DNA of 38,884 nucleotides from NCBI GenBank assembly GCA_017544835.1, contig JAFYDI010000090.1:1-38884 (forward strand), written 5' to 3'. This stretch comes from Lachnospiraceae bacterium. GTDB taxonomy: Bacteria > Bacillota > Clostridia > Lachnospirales > Lachnospiraceae. The translations under genes and the position numbers were made by a program. Below, one piece after another: positions 8,550 through 14,934 of the stretch (its first letter is position 1; each line of letters opens with the position of its first letter). The notes beneath the pieces were generated by a model. It was given only the letters and a program-made list of their open reading frames with translations, was not told where the DNA came from and did no database searches.

Positions 8550-8564
8550 GTTCTCTCGGTTTTT
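8533..8564 (+). terminator. Intrinsic terminator of the glycolipid cassette
   Basis: CCGAGAGA (8533-8540) pairs with TCTCTCGG (8552-8559) around an 11-nt loop and is followed by TTTTT. The stop codon of the upstream gene lies in the loop, so terminator and coding end overlap. There is no T-run in the minus direction, so it should act only on plus-strand transcripts. Confidence 0.88.
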
Positions 8565-8576
8565 CGTGTATTTACA

Positions 8577-10067
8577 TTAAGAGTTCTTGTCTTCGCTTGA
8601 GCCTTTGCCGCCTTTGCCGCCGCCAAAGCCGCCGGGAGGTGTCATACCTTCGGGAGGATTAAAGCCTTCGGGAAGATTACCGTCGAATTCCTCGGGAAGT
8701 TCACCGTCAAAGCCTTCGGGTAACTCAAAGCCTTCGGGACGTTCTCCGCCGAAGTCACCGCCCGGGCCCATGCCTTTTCCAAAGCCTTCATTGCCGCTTG
8801 CGTCGCCAAAGTCAGGTCTTTCGCCGGGGCCACTGAATCCACCGGGGCCTCCGAAGCCGCCAAAGCCTTTGGCAGTGCTTTCTCCTGCAGTAACGGTTTC
8901 TGAGTTGTCACCCACCTTAAGGGTATATTCCTTACCGTCTTTAAGCTCGGCTGCCGTAATAAGAATACTGTTGGCATTCTTAAGTACTTCAAATTCCACA
9001 ATAACTGTATTTCCGTCATAGAGCGCACACTTGGTGCCTGCTTCTATAGTGGTACCGGGCATGTAGTCTATTACGTAATTACTTGAGCCGTTGGTTACCG
9101 ACTGATACATCCCCGACATTCCGGTAGAAATAAGGGTTCCGCCGTTAGCCATAAAGGTTCCGTCATAGTCTACTGACGCATTTCCGTCATTGGCGGCTCC
9201 GCTTACATATACGAAGCCTCCGTTAAGCTCGATGTTGCCGTTTGAGTCAAGGCCGTCGCCGTTTGAATTAACGGTTACGGTACCGCCGTTGATAGTGATT
9301 ACAGGTGTTATTTCATCGGATGTGGCGTTAATACCGTCATCCTTGGCAGTCACATCGATGGTACCGCCGTTTATGGTGATAAGTTCTGCTTCAATACCTT
9401 CGTTGGACTCTTTTATCGTGATGGTTCCTGCGTTGACGGTAAGTGAATCTCCGCCGTGAAGTCCGTCCTTCTTGGCCGATACTTCAATGGTTCCACCGTT
9501 TATATACAAATTATCCTTTGAAACAATTCCGTGCTTCTTGTTGCTGTTTATAACGAGTGTTCCGGTACCTTCAATCGTCAGATCGTTCTTACAGAACAGT
9601 GCGCCTGTAGGAGCGCTGTCTGAAGTATCCTCATACTCAGCAGCATCGGTAAGTGTATTAACTGTTCCATCCACAAGGTATACAGTTAAACTTTTACACT
9701 TAGAAGCGCATATTGCGGGGCCGTCTTCGGATGTAACGGTTGCTCCGCTTAGGATAATGATTACATCGTCTTCTTTGTCCGCTTCAACCGTAACGGTCTT
9801 TGTGTATTCACCGCTAAGTACATAGGTGCCGGCCTTGGTAATCTTCTCGCCGTCTTTCACTGCTGTAGCGTTCTTAATGTCCTCCTCGGTAATAGATGTC
9901 TGAACAATCGATACGCCTTCGCTGTCCGATGTCTTAACAACAGACACAGTACTTGTACTGTCGTTATCAAGTGTAATTGTTACTGTCTCGCTCTTTCCTA
10001 AGGAGCATCCCTGTATCAGCAATGCGGCCAAAGAAATTGCCAGTAAAGAAGTCTTTATTTTTCTCAT
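8577..10067 (-). CDS. Carbohydrate-binding domain lipoprotein (DUF4353/Cthe_2159-like beta-helix)
   Basis: This 496-aa protein has a signal peptide with lipobox LIQGC (Cys21), so it should be a lipid-anchored surface protein. Residues about 45-370 are a run of beta-helix rungs rich in INGGTI, LNGGF and TVNAGTI, ordered as in the DUF4353 family. A family member from Clostridium thermocellum (Cthe_2159) was described as a polysaccharide-binding parallel beta-helix. The C-terminal 90 residues are a Gly/Pro/Glu low-complexity tail with repeated PEGF and GGFGG. It starts 12 bp after DUF4956 with a strong AAGGAGGGG site and is the last gene of the VTC operon. Its role beyond surface binding is unknown. 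Confidence 0.85.
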   Translation of the reverse strand: MRKIKTSLLAISLAALLIQGCSLGKSETVTITLDNDSTSTVSVVKTSDSEGVSIVQTSITEEDIKNATAVKDGEKITKAGTYVLSGEYTKTVTVEADKEDDVIIILSGATVTSEDGPAICASKCKSLTVYLVDGTVNTLTDAAEYEDTSDSAPTGALFCKNDLTIEGTGTLVINSNKKHGIVSKDNLYINGGTIEVSAKKDGLHGGDSLTVNAGTITIKESNEGIEAELITINGGTIDVTAKDDGINATSDEITPVITINGGTVTVNSNGDGLDSNGNIELNGGFVYVSGAANDGNASVDYDGTFMANGGTLISTGMSGMYQSVTNGSSNYVIDYMPGTTIEAGTKCALYDGNTVIVEFEVLKNANSILITAAELKDGKEYTLKVGDNSETVTAGESTAKGFGGFGGPGGFSGPGERPDFGDASGNEGFGKGMGPGGDFGGERPEGFELPEGFDGELPEEFDGNLPEGFNPPEGMTPPGGFGGGKGGKGSSEDKNS

Positions 10068-10079
10068 ATGAGCCCCTCC

Positions 10080-10760
10080 TTAAAGTTCCTCGGTGGAACT
10101 TGATACTCTTGCGCACAGCACCGGAAGGTTGCCGTTACGTACGCGAATTTCGTCTATAAGTTCTTTTTCCTTGCTTTCGTCTTTAAGTCTGATGCGGTAA
10201 GACACTTCAAACATGGATCCTAAATTCGTAGTCTTAACCTTTTCAATCGATACTTCGCTTAATAATTTCTCGAATAAATCGTCAAACATTCCGCTGTAGT
10301 TAAGGTTCTCGGGAATAGTAACCTTCAAATTCTTGCAGCCTGCGTTGTTGCCACCGAAGTTAGACTTCGAAAGCACAATGTATAAAAGTGCCACGACTAC
10401 GGTTACAATTGCCGCAAAGCCTATATAACCCATACCGGTAGCAAGGCCTACAGTCATGGCAAAGAATACCGCGCCTATCTCTCTTGCGCTTCCTGCCGCG
10501 CTCCTGAATCTGATGAGGCTGAACGCGCCCATGATAGCTACGCCAGTTCCCAGGTTTCCGTTTACCATCATTATTACAGCCTGAACAAGAATCGGCAATA
10601 CCGCAAGTGTTACCACGAAGCTTTTGGAATACTTGTCGCTGCAATACATGTAGCAGGCAGCTATTGCAATTCCTAACACCAGCGATACTATAGTGCACAG
10701 TGCCATCGATCCCATATCAAGTGAAGTTGTAGTTGTAGTTTCCAATATACTTGTAAGCAT
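10080..10760 (-). CDS. DUF4956 domain membrane protein
   Basis: This 226-aa protein has four predicted membrane helices in the first 125 residues (for example MALCTIVSLVLGIAIAACYM and AVIMMVNGNLGTGVAIMGAF) followed by a soluble C-terminal domain. The AFSLIRFRSAAGSAREIGAVFFAM stretch (positions about 79-102) is characteristic of DUF4956. The family is often found next to VTC-domain proteins. The start overlaps the VTC gene by 44 bp but has its own AAGGAGG site, so its translation need not depend on coupling. No enzymatic function is established. It may form a membrane partner for the VTC protein, by analogy with yeast Vtc complexes. Confidence 0.85.
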   Translation of the reverse strand: MLTSILETTTTTSLDMGSMALCTIVSLVLGIAIAACYMYCSDKYSKSFVVTLAVLPILVQAVIMMVNGNLGTGVAIMGAFSLIRFRSAAGSAREIGAVFFAMTVGLATGMGYIGFAAIVTVVVALLYIVLSKSNFGGNNAGCKNLKVTIPENLNYSGMFDDLFEKLLSEVSIEKVKTTNLGSMFEVSYRIRLKDESKEKELIDEIRVRNGNLPVLCARVSSSTEEL

Positions 10761-11487
10761 TTTTGTGTTCCTCCTTATTGAGTTCTGAGTTTCTTTTTGC
10801 GTATGCCGAGTACAAATTCATTGCCTCGGCATACTTGGAAAAAGAATGAGGGTATATATTAAGTTCCGTTAAAGCATTGGTGAGCCACAAGGGCATGTTT
10901 CCGAGAACTTTTATCTCCATGAGATATTCGTTCTTTCGGGTAATAGGCTTATCTACGCTTGTTTCAAGCAGATTCTTTTTATTGAATGCTGTTCGTAAGT
11001 TGGCGTCGAAGGTGATTCGAAGCTCCTTGTCTTCTCTACCGAACATTGCCATGCGGTCGTAAGCGATAAGGGTTCCGGTCTCGGGGTGATTCATAATTAA
11101 GAAGTAATCAATTTCCCTAAGTATCTGTGAATCGTACTTTTCGGGGTAGATTCCTCTTTCTAAGTAATCCGAAGCTACTTTAATGGGAAGCGATATTCTT
11201 CTTTTGTATACGACTCCATCGTACTTCTTCTTAAGTTCCAAGAATACCGTCGAGTCCTCGGTAATGTTGCCATAAGCTCTGAGTCTTAACTTTTCCTTGT
11301 ACACCGGCTTCTCCATCGATGTTCTTATTAAATCGTAGTTGGCGGTGTCGTAATATATGCTTGAAATGGTACTGAGACCATATTCATCAACCTGCATGTA
11401 CGGCTCGAGCTTAATTCTTAAAGCATCGTATTGTTCCTTAGTCAGCAAATATTTAATTTCAACTCTTTCAAAAATGTTTCCTGCCAT
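10717..11487 (-). CDS. VTC-domain protein (polyphosphate polymerase-like)
   Basis: This 256-aa protein is a VTC domain of the triphosphate-tunnel superfamily. It begins FERVEIKYLLTKEQYDALR, with the ExK-type motif, and continues with ISSIYYDT, KEKLRLRAYG, FLELKKKYDGVVYKRRI and a late YLMEIKVLGNMPLWL. These Lys/Arg/Glu strands line the tunnel in yeast Vtc4, which polymerises inorganic polyphosphate from ATP. The protein is cytosolic. Activity in the bacterial proteins is inferred from the fold, and some members may bind rather than make polyphosphate. It is the first gene of the VTC-DUF4956-DUF4353 operon. Confidence 0.87.
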   Translation of the reverse strand: MAGNIFERVEIKYLLTKEQYDALRIKLEPYMQVDEYGLSTISSIYYDTANYDLIRTSMEKPVYKEKLRLRAYGNITEDSTVFLELKKKYDGVVYKRRISLPIKVASDYLERGIYPEKYDSQILREIDYFLIMNHPETGTLIAYDRMAMFGREDKELRITFDANLRTAFNKKNLLETSVDKPITRKNEYLMEIKVLGNMPLWLTNALTELNIYPHSFSKYAEAMNLYSAYAKRNSELNKEEHKNAYKYIGNYNYNFT

Positions 11488-11525
11488 AGGGTGTTCTCCG
11501 TTTCTATGGCTCTAGATTACAGTGG

Positions 11526-11576
11526 AATTGTGTCCAAATTGTGTTCTTGAAAAGTAGAAAATGTGAAAAATGTGAA
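11526..11576. promoter_or_regulatory. Paired direct repeats upstream of the VTC operon
   Basis: Two pairs of direct repeats lie 39-89 bp before the VTC start: AATTGTGT at 11526-11533 and 11537-11544 (11-bp period), and TGTGAA at 11562-11567 and 11571-11576 (9-bp period). In the minus orientation they read ACACAATT and TTCACA. Such arrays are typical of OmpR-family regulator boxes. I could not identify a convincing -35/-10 pair here; TAATCT at about 11513-11518 is the best -10 candidate. Confidence 0.35.
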
Positions 11577-11594
11577 CGCCGATTGCACGGCCAA

Positions 11595-11623
11595 AGAAAA
11601 AGGGCTGCATCACTGCAACCCTT
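11595..11623 (-). terminator. Intrinsic terminator of the 12260-11632 operon
   Basis: On the minus strand the arms 11614-11623 and 11600-11609 form a 10-bp stem (AAGGGTTGCA/TGCAGCCCTT, one G-U pair) with a 4-nt loop, followed by TTTTCTTT. It sits 8 bp after the stop of the 156-aa gene. Confidence 0.9.
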
Positions 11624-11631
11624 GAATCAGA

Positions 11632-12102
11632 CTATCGTCCTACGCGATTTAAGTACTTCTCCCAGGTAATGACTACACCTGAAGCCTCTATTGTAAGTAA
11701 ATAGCTGTTACCCTGAGTGCCGTCTTCCTCGGACATTTCTATCTCGACTGTATATGCTCCATCGCCTTTATCAAGTGCGGGAAGGTAATTGCCGTCGAAG
11801 GTCTTGATAAGGCTGTCCCACTGCAGCTCGCTTACGGGCTCATCGGGCACTTCCTTAATTAATCTTCCGTCGGCGTCGTAGTACTTAAAGCCAACCTTAA
11901 CTATATTATTAATCTTACCGCCCACGAACTTAATCGCCGTGGGGCCGGCATAACTCTCGGTGAAGTTGGTATTCTGAGAGTTATTCTCCTTAACTATTAA
12001 GGCCTCAACGTCAAATACAAGACCGTCCTCAGCCTTATTAATTCCCGCAAGGACACAGTCCTCGTAGGAAAACTTATCTGTTTCATCAATACTTTTAAAC
12101 AT
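11632..12102 (-). CDS. Hypothetical protein, 156 aa, beta-rich
   Basis: I do not recognise this family. The protein is acidic and soluble, with no signal peptide or membrane helix. Alternating strands and turns (FVGGKINNIVKVGFKYYDAD, GAYTVEIEMSEEDG, SYLLTIEASGVVITWEKYL) suggest a single beta-sandwich or barrel domain. It ends shortly after W148. The ATG is preceded by AAAGG, which overlaps the stop of the 49-aa gene 8 bp upstream, so the two are probably translationally coupled. It is followed by its own terminator. Immunity-like or small-ligand-binding roles are possible, but nothing in the sequence decides this. Confidence 0.72.
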   Translation of the reverse strand: MFKSIDETDKFSYEDCVLAGINKAEDGLVFDVEALIVKENNSQNTNFTESYAGPTAIKFVGGKINNIVKVGFKYYDADGRLIKEVPDEPVSELQWDSLIKTFDGNYLPALDKGDGAYTVEIEMSEEDGTQGNSYLLTIEASGVVITWEKYLNRVGR

Positions 12103-12110
12103 ACTAACCT

Positions 12111-12260
12111 TTACGCGGATGCCGCTGTCAGTCTCCTTATCTTTAAGAAGATCTTCTCAATCTCCGTACGTGGGAACTGAGGAAAACACTTAAGTATAGC
12201 CTCTAAATCCATACCACATCTGCAAAGTGACTCAACTGCTCTGACATCCTGTTCTTTCAT
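12111..12260 (-). CDS. Small protein, 49 aa, helical
   Basis: A short ORF runs from the ATG at 12258-12260 to a TAA at 12111-12113. It begins MKEQDVRAVESLCRCGMDLE and continues AILKCFPQFPRTEIEKIF before a basic end (LKIRRLTAASA). A strong GGAGGGG lies before the start, and an extended -10 promoter lies 63 bp upstream. The codon usage matches neighbouring genes. Two short helices separated by a turn suggest an HTH-like or coiled packing. Three Cys residues (13, 15, 25) are notable. It is probably the first gene of a two-gene operon with the 156-aa unknown. Function unknown. Confidence 0.68.
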   Translation of the reverse strand: MKEQDVRAVESLCRCGMDLEAILKCFPQFPRTEIEKIFLKIRRLTAASA

Positions 12261-12322
12261 CTTGCCCCTCCAAATATGCTGTTATCCCGTGCCCCGACTC
12301 AAACACAATCTCTTGTATCTTC

Positions 12323-12350
12323 AGTATAGCACAACTACTAAATAAGTGAA
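12323..12350 (-). promoter_or_regulatory. Extended -10 promoter of the small-protein operon
   Basis: On the minus strand, -35 TTCACT (12345-12350), a 16-bp spacer and -10 TATACT (12323-12328) preceded by TGC, which makes it an extended -10. It lies 63 bp before the 49-aa gene, after the terminator of the ECF gene. Confidence 0.6.
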
Positions 12351-12417
12351 TTGATAAAAATGCGCAAAAATAAAAATTAAATAGTGTATAAAATATACAA
12401 GAGCTGTTTGCAGGGCA

Positions 12418-12446
12418 AAGACAAAGGCGATGGAAAGTCCACCGCC
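12418..12446 (-). terminator. Intrinsic terminator of the ECF S-component gene
   Basis: On the minus strand GGCGGTGG pairs with CCATCGCC (8 bp, one G-U) around a 5-nt loop, followed by TTTGTCTTT. It begins 9 bp after the stop at 12455. Confidence 0.8.
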
Positions 12447-12454
12447 TCATTAAT

Positions 12455-13003
12455 TCATTCGCCTTTCTGTGGCTTGGATGCTGCATATGAAACACACAAA
12501 AGTGTTCCGACCACCGCTGTCGCCACCGCATTGGCGGCCGCGCAGAACGCGCCTTGCGTAAACGCCTCGCCCGCCGGCTCCTTGTACACAAGCACATCAA
12601 GTATCGGTGCAAGTACCATCCACGCCAGCACATGTATCAGAATCTGCGAAGCATTAAAATAGATAATCGCTTTCTTTTCAAACTCGCCGCTTTCCATATG
12701 AATCTTTAGCGCGGCCAATCCCATCACCAGTCCGAAGAACGCCGATGCGCCGATCCAGCTCCACCAGATTGTAGAACCGTCAGCAAGATGCTTGGTAAAA
12801 TCGATAAAGAAATGACCTATAAGTCCCGTAAAGAATCCCGCTATCGGTCCAAACAGCACCGACACAAAAGCAAGCACACCATACTGTATGGAAATAGTAG
12901 TATCAGGAATCGGACTCGGAATCGAAACAAATCGTCCCAAAACAAAGAACAATGCAGCCCCCACTACAATCGCCACAATCGTCTTAACAGAAAACTTCTT
13001 CAT
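12455..13003 (-). CDS. ECF transporter S component, UPF0397 family (riboflavin-type substrate binder)
   Basis: This 182-aa membrane protein matches the UPF0397 group annotated as ECF-type riboflavin transporter S components. It begins MKKFSVKTIVAIVVGAALFF, then VLGRFVSIPSPIPDTTISIQ, then FGPIAGFFTGLIGHFFIDF, and has five to six hydrophobic helices. S components capture a vitamin and dock with a shared energising module of two ATPases and an EcfT subunit. None of these is nearby, so it would rely on a housekeeping module elsewhere. I chose the ATG at 13003, preceded by GAGGTGAG; the upstream extension has no ribosome-binding site. No FMN riboswitch is visible upstream, so the substrate is uncertain. 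Confidence 0.85.
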   Translation of the reverse strand: MKKFSVKTIVAIVVGAALFFVLGRFVSIPSPIPDTTISIQYGVLAFVSVLFGPIAGFFTGLIGHFFIDFTKHLADGSTIWWSWIGASAFFGLVMGLAALKIHMESGEFEKKAIIYFNASQILIHVLAWMVLAPILDVLVYKEPAGEAFTQGAFCAAANAVATAVVGTLLCVSYAASKPQKGE

Positions 13004-13055
13004 AAAACTCACCTCAGGCAATCCGTATATGCGTATACAAATCCCACATATCAAC

Positions 13056-13074
13056 TAATTGTATCACACAATTA
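13056..13074 (-). promoter_or_regulatory. Inverted repeat overlapping a candidate extended -10 upstream of the ECF gene
   Basis: TAATTGT (13056-13062) and ACAATTA (13068-13074) form a perfect 7-bp inverted repeat around 5 bp. On the minus strand it covers TGATACAAT, an extended -10 (TACAAT at 13058-13063); a matching -35 is weak. It could be an operator overlapping the promoter. Confidence 0.4.
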
Positions 13075-13103
13075 ATCCAAAAAGAATAAGAAGTTGTCTT
13101 AAA

Positions 13104-14363
13104 TCAGTATACCGCCTTGAATATTTCCACCAGAGCATCAAACGCAGGCTTGGGATTATTATCCTTATCAAAGAGTCTTGCATTCGTCTTATCGCCCTCA
13201 GTGTAATGGTCCTTAAGGCCAAAGAAAGTCACACTCGTAATATTGCAGTTTCCGCCACCCTGAGTATCCAGTCCCTTTAAATACATAAAGATGTTCTTAT
13301 AGCGCTTAGCCTGCTTTTCAAACTCTTCGGGAGTCTCCTCGTCAACGCCTACAGAAAGCTCTGTAATCTGAATCTCCACATCAAGCTTTGAGAACATCTT
13401 AATGGTATCCACAATCGTAGTTGTGTTGGGATAATCAAGTCCCCAATAGCCCTGCATGCCGATACCGTCGATTAAGCCTTTAGCCTTCAAGTCTTCGCAA
13501 AGCTTATAAATATAACTGCGCTTTAAGGACTCGTAAGTATTAAAGTCATTATAGAAAAGCTTAACATCCGCATCCGCATACTGCCTTGCAAATCGGAAAG
13601 CCGCCTCCACATACTCGGGTCCGATGGTCATATACCAGGGATTCTCCTCGCCACCGTTTTCCGTACGGCACATAAAGAAGCTGTCCTTGTCGCCCTTGTC
13701 GGGATCCACCGCTTCATTAACTACATCCCAGCAATAAATTACTCCCGGGTAATTGGTCTGCACATGCTCAAGCACCTGCTTGATATAACTCTCCATGCGG
13801 GCCAGCATGGTTTCTTTGTCCACGTACTTACCGTCATCTTTGTAGCCCTCGCGGAAAAACCATCCGGGCGCCTGCGTATGCCACACAAGCGTATGACCGC
13901 GCATCTTCACACCATTGTCCATACACCACTGAAGCGTGTCATCAATCGTCGTGAAATCAAGCACCGGCATCCCGTCTTCGCTCGACTTGCTCTCCTCCTG
14001 CTTAAGAAGATAACAGGACTTCATAAGGTTCGACATCGTCACGCTGTTAAAATGCTTCTTAACAAGCGCCATATATTCCTCATCGTAGGTGGTCAGGTTC
14101 TCAAGGGTGCTGCCGTTGATGCCCACACCCAATAAGAAGTAGTCGGCACAACCGTCCTTAAGCGCGAAGTCTTCTTCTGCCTCGGGCTCCTCTACGCTTG
14201 TCGGCTCCACCGATTCGGTCTCGGGTTCCGCGCTTACAACCTGCTCCTCTTCAACTGTCGATACGCTCTCCGAGCTCACTTCATTACCGGTGCATGCGGC
14301 TTGCAAAAGAAAAAGCCCCGATAAACCGATAATTGCTATAGTTTTTACTAACTTTTTAAACAT
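13104..14363 (-). CDS. GH10 endo-1,4-beta-xylanase, lipoprotein
   Basis: This 419-aa enzyme hydrolyses internal beta-1,4 links of xylan by a retaining mechanism. A signal peptide ends at lipobox LQAAC (Cys24). A Glu/Ser/Val-rich linker follows to about residue 65, and the GH10 barrel occupies about 70-419. Catalytic acid/base is Glu217 in WDVVNEAVD and the nucleophile is Glu335 in EIQITEL; HTLVWHTQAPGW (157-168) is the usual beta-3 region. There is no carbohydrate-binding module. Lipid anchoring suggests it trims oligosaccharides at the cell surface. It has its own strong promoter (14403-14431) and an AGGAAA ribosome-binding site, and is transcribed separately from the hipBA region. Confidence 0.95.
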   Translation of the reverse strand: MFKKLVKTIAIIGLSGLFLLQAACTGNEVSSESVSTVEEEQVVSAEPETESVEPTSVEEPEAEEDFALKDGCADYFLLGVGINGSTLENLTTYDEEYMALVKKHFNSVTMSNLMKSCYLLKQEESKSSEDGMPVLDFTTIDDTLQWCMDNGVKMRGHTLVWHTQAPGWFFREGYKDDGKYVDKETMLARMESYIKQVLEHVQTNYPGVIYCWDVVNEAVDPDKGDKDSFFMCRTENGGEENPWYMTIGPEYVEAAFRFARQYADADVKLFYNDFNTYESLKRSYIYKLCEDLKAKGLIDGIGMQGYWGLDYPNTTTIVDTIKMFSKLDVEIQITELSVGVDEETPEEFEKQAKRYKNIFMYLKGLDTQGGGNCNITSVTFFGLKDHYTEGDKTNARLFDKDNNPKPAFDALVEIFKAVY

Positions 14364-14402
14364 AAAGTCTTTTCCTGCCTTTAAATCAAAAATACTTTAC
14401 TA

Positions 14403-14431
14403 ATGATACTCGCTTGAGGCTTATACGTCAA
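14403..14431 (-). promoter_or_regulatory. Sigma-A promoter of the xylanase
   Basis: On the minus strand, -35 TTGACG (14426-14431), 17-bp spacer, -10 TATCAT (14403-14408). It lies 40 bp before the start codon, with no other gene between. Confidence 0.8.
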
Positions 14432-14466
14432 AAGATATTTGCGGATTTATGGGGAAAAATAGGAGC

Positions 14467-14496
14467 AAAAAAAGATGTAGTCGAAACTACATCTTT
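14467..14496 (-). terminator. Terminator hairpin of far tRNA 3' remnant (copy A)
   Basis: Arms 14471-14481 and 14486-14496 form a perfect 11-bp stem (AAAGATGTAGT) with a 4-nt loop and T tracts on both strands, seven Ts on the minus strand. It could stop transcription in both directions, insulating the xylanase from hipBA. Confidence 0.8.
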
Positions 14497-14509
14497 TTAA
14501 GCAGCTGAT
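14467..14509. repeat. Direct repeat copy A: terminator plus 8-9 bp of tRNA-Glu 3' end
   Basis: This 43-bp segment matches 16362-16404 at 40 positions. It consists of a terminator hairpin and then AAGCAGCTGAT, whose minus strand ATCAGCTG is the acceptor-stem 3' strand and discriminator of the tRNA-Glu at 17256-17327. Identity stops right after GCTGAT. It looks like a decayed or very short displaced tRNA 3' end marking the left border of the hipBA segment. Confidence 0.65.
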
Positions 14510-14549
14510 GCGTTTATATTCTCTTTGCTCTAAAGTCAAGCGCATTTAT

Positions 14550-14565
14550 GTTTGATATATTTGAC
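14550..14565. promoter_or_regulatory. Upstream HipB operator-like palindrome (O1)
   Basis: This 16-mer differs from the perfect palindrome at 14581-14596 at three positions. The two are 31 bp apart, three helical turns. It overlaps the -35 element of the hipBA promoter. It probably binds the HipB dimer cooperatively with the downstream site. Confidence 0.55.
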
Positions 14566-14589
14566 AAATCTTGCTTTATGGTTTAATAT
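14561..14589 (+). promoter_or_regulatory. hipBA promoter
   Basis: A consensus -35 TTGACA (14561-14566), a 17-bp spacer and -10 TAATAT (14584-14589) lie 23 bp before the hipB start. Both core elements are overlapped by operator-like palindromes, as expected for an autoregulated toxin-antitoxin promoter. Confidence 0.82.
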
Positions 14590-14596
14590 ATTAAAC
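14581..14596. promoter_or_regulatory. Perfect palindromic HipB operator (O2)
   Basis: GTTTAATATATTAAAC is a perfect 16-bp palindrome that covers the -10 element. XRE-type antitoxins bind such symmetric sites as dimers and repress their own operon. Its position gives a direct steric block of RNA polymerase. Confidence 0.75.
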
Positions 14597-14612
14597 GTAA
14601 GAGGATGAAAAC

Positions 14613-14927
14613 ATGAGTAAAAAGACAACTATTGTATTTCCGGACACACAAAGAATACTTGAAAACATGGGTGAACAGATTAAACTGGCAAGGCTTCGCA
14701 GAAATCTATCCGTAGAACTTGTCGCCGAACGCGCCGGAATCAGCCGGGCAACTTTATGGGCTGTTGAGAAGGGCACTTCAACCGTAGCTATAGGTACATA
14801 TGCCGCGGTGTTACATGCCCTTGGCGGAATGGACAAAGACTTGGCGCTTATTGCCAAAGATGATGAATTTGGGCGAAGAATTCAGGACTTAAATCTTACT
14901 ACACCCAAAAGAGCAAAGCGAAAGTAG
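14613..14927 (+). CDS. hipB: HipB-family antitoxin, XRE-type HTH
   Basis: This 104-aa protein has an HTH_3/XRE domain at about 20-76: GEQIKLARLRRNLSVELVAE, then RAGISRATLWAVEKGTSTV as the recognition region. A basic tail (TTPKRAKRK) follows. It would bind the two palindromes in its promoter and sequester HipA. The short N-terminal extension (residues 1-18) precedes the HTH. The ATG has AGAGGATG upstream. It is followed by hipA after 7 bp, so the two form a single operon. The gene is a little more AT-rich than the housekeeping genes around it. Confidence 0.9.
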   Translation: MSKKTTIVFPDTQRILENMGEQIKLARLRRNLSVELVAERAGISRATLWAVEKGTSTVAIGTYAAVLHALGGMDKDLALIAKDDEFGRRIQDLNLTTPKRAKRK

Positions 14928-14934
14928 GCATTAA

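Noticed and set aside
8587-9021. A Pro/Ser-rich 144-aa plus-strand frame opposite the beta-helix lipoprotein
   Set aside because: The composition is just the complement of the Gly/Pro-rich tail repeats, and there is no ribosome-binding site.
13004-13103. An FMN or thiamine riboswitch upstream of the ECF S-component
   Set aside because: The gap is only 100 bp and lacks conserved aptamer sequence; only a short inverted repeat is visible.
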